DNA from: Sclerurus mexicanus
Taxonomy: Eukaryota > Chordata > Aves > Passeriformes > Furnariidae
NCBI GenBank assembly: GCA_013396755.1
Contig: VWZF01002957.1
Coordinates: forward strand, 3,075,939 to 3,139,938
Direction: 5' to 3'
Length of the DNA stretch: 64,000 nucleotides
The position numbers and the translations under genes were made by a program. This document shows, piece after piece, positions 63,938 to 64,000 of the stretch (positions are counted from its first letter, which is position 1; every line of letters starts with the position of its first letter). The notes under the pieces are model-generated. The model did no database searches. It saw nothing but the letters and a program-made list of their open reading frames with translations, and was not told the origin of the DNA.

Positions 63938-64000
63938 AAGCTGGGCTCTTTCAGCCTTTGGAAGAGAAGACTACCAGGGTCTCCAACTGCAGCCTTCTAG
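63938..64000 (+). repeat. CR1 LINE fragment, cut by the window end
   Basis: The words gctgggctctttcagcc, ttggaagagaagactacc and gggtctccaactgcagcct match the sense CR1 block that normally reads gggctcttcagcctggag, then gagaccttattgcagcctt. It continues beyond 64000. Confidence 0.75.

Larger units (their letters stand above)
49002..64000 (-). other. GABBR2: Intron upstream of the GABBR2 exon (intron 1 by human order), partial
   Basis: This lies 5' of the exon on the gene's strand. Exon 1, which carries the signal peptide and the start of the Venus-flytrap domain, is not visible and should lie beyond the right edge. It holds one LTR piece, three CR1 pieces, A/C-rich tracts and one hairpin. Confidence 0.85.

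Overview
This window is intronic DNA from a vertebrate, almost certainly a bird. The evidence for a bird is a dense scatter of CR1 LINE fragments on both strands, many with the typical CR1 tail of repeated ATTCTATG-type octamers. There are also two LTR pieces of kinds I associate with avian endogenous retroviruses. The DNA is A+T-rich and has no compact, operon-like gene arrangement.

The one real coding feature I can support is a single internal exon on the minus strand at 48864-49001 (138 bp, 46 codons, phase 0 at both ends). It encodes part of the extracellular Venus-flytrap domain of the GABA-B receptor subunit 2 (GABBR2), and has a strong splice acceptor and donor. By human numbering it is the exon starting at the first domain cysteine (Cys108) and it also holds Cys135, its disulfide partner. 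Because the gene runs right to left, 49002-64000 is the end of the upstream intron (intron 1 by human exon order) and 1-48863 is the start of the downstream intron (intron 2). I did not find the next exon on either side.

The rest is intron. CR1 copies lie at about 2391-3035 (split by an LTR), 8181-8600, 10608-10720, 14290-15629 (the longest, with reverse-transcriptase remnants and one undetermined base), 26195-26500, 27754-28300, 30484-30600, 31864-31921, 32247-32930 (two abutting pieces), 38463-38930, 49562-49635, 59226-59636 and 63938-64000 (cut by the window edge). All are truncated and full of stops, so none is mobile. LTR pieces are at 2462-2873 and 55139-55510. Between them are short simple repeats: A/C-rich tracts, G/T-rich tracts, a few microsatellites, three short tandem duplications and two clean hairpins.

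I saw no tRNA, rRNA, CRISPR, operon or new defence-like or biosynthetic system. Apart from the exon and the CR1 remnants, the open reading frames here are short and look like chance frames. The observations most worth checking are the three apparent replacements in the GABBR2 exon, the single N at a CR1 deletion junction, the LTR nested in a CR1, the hairpins at 16254-16330 and 50656-50686, and the 135-codon frame at 63273-63680.
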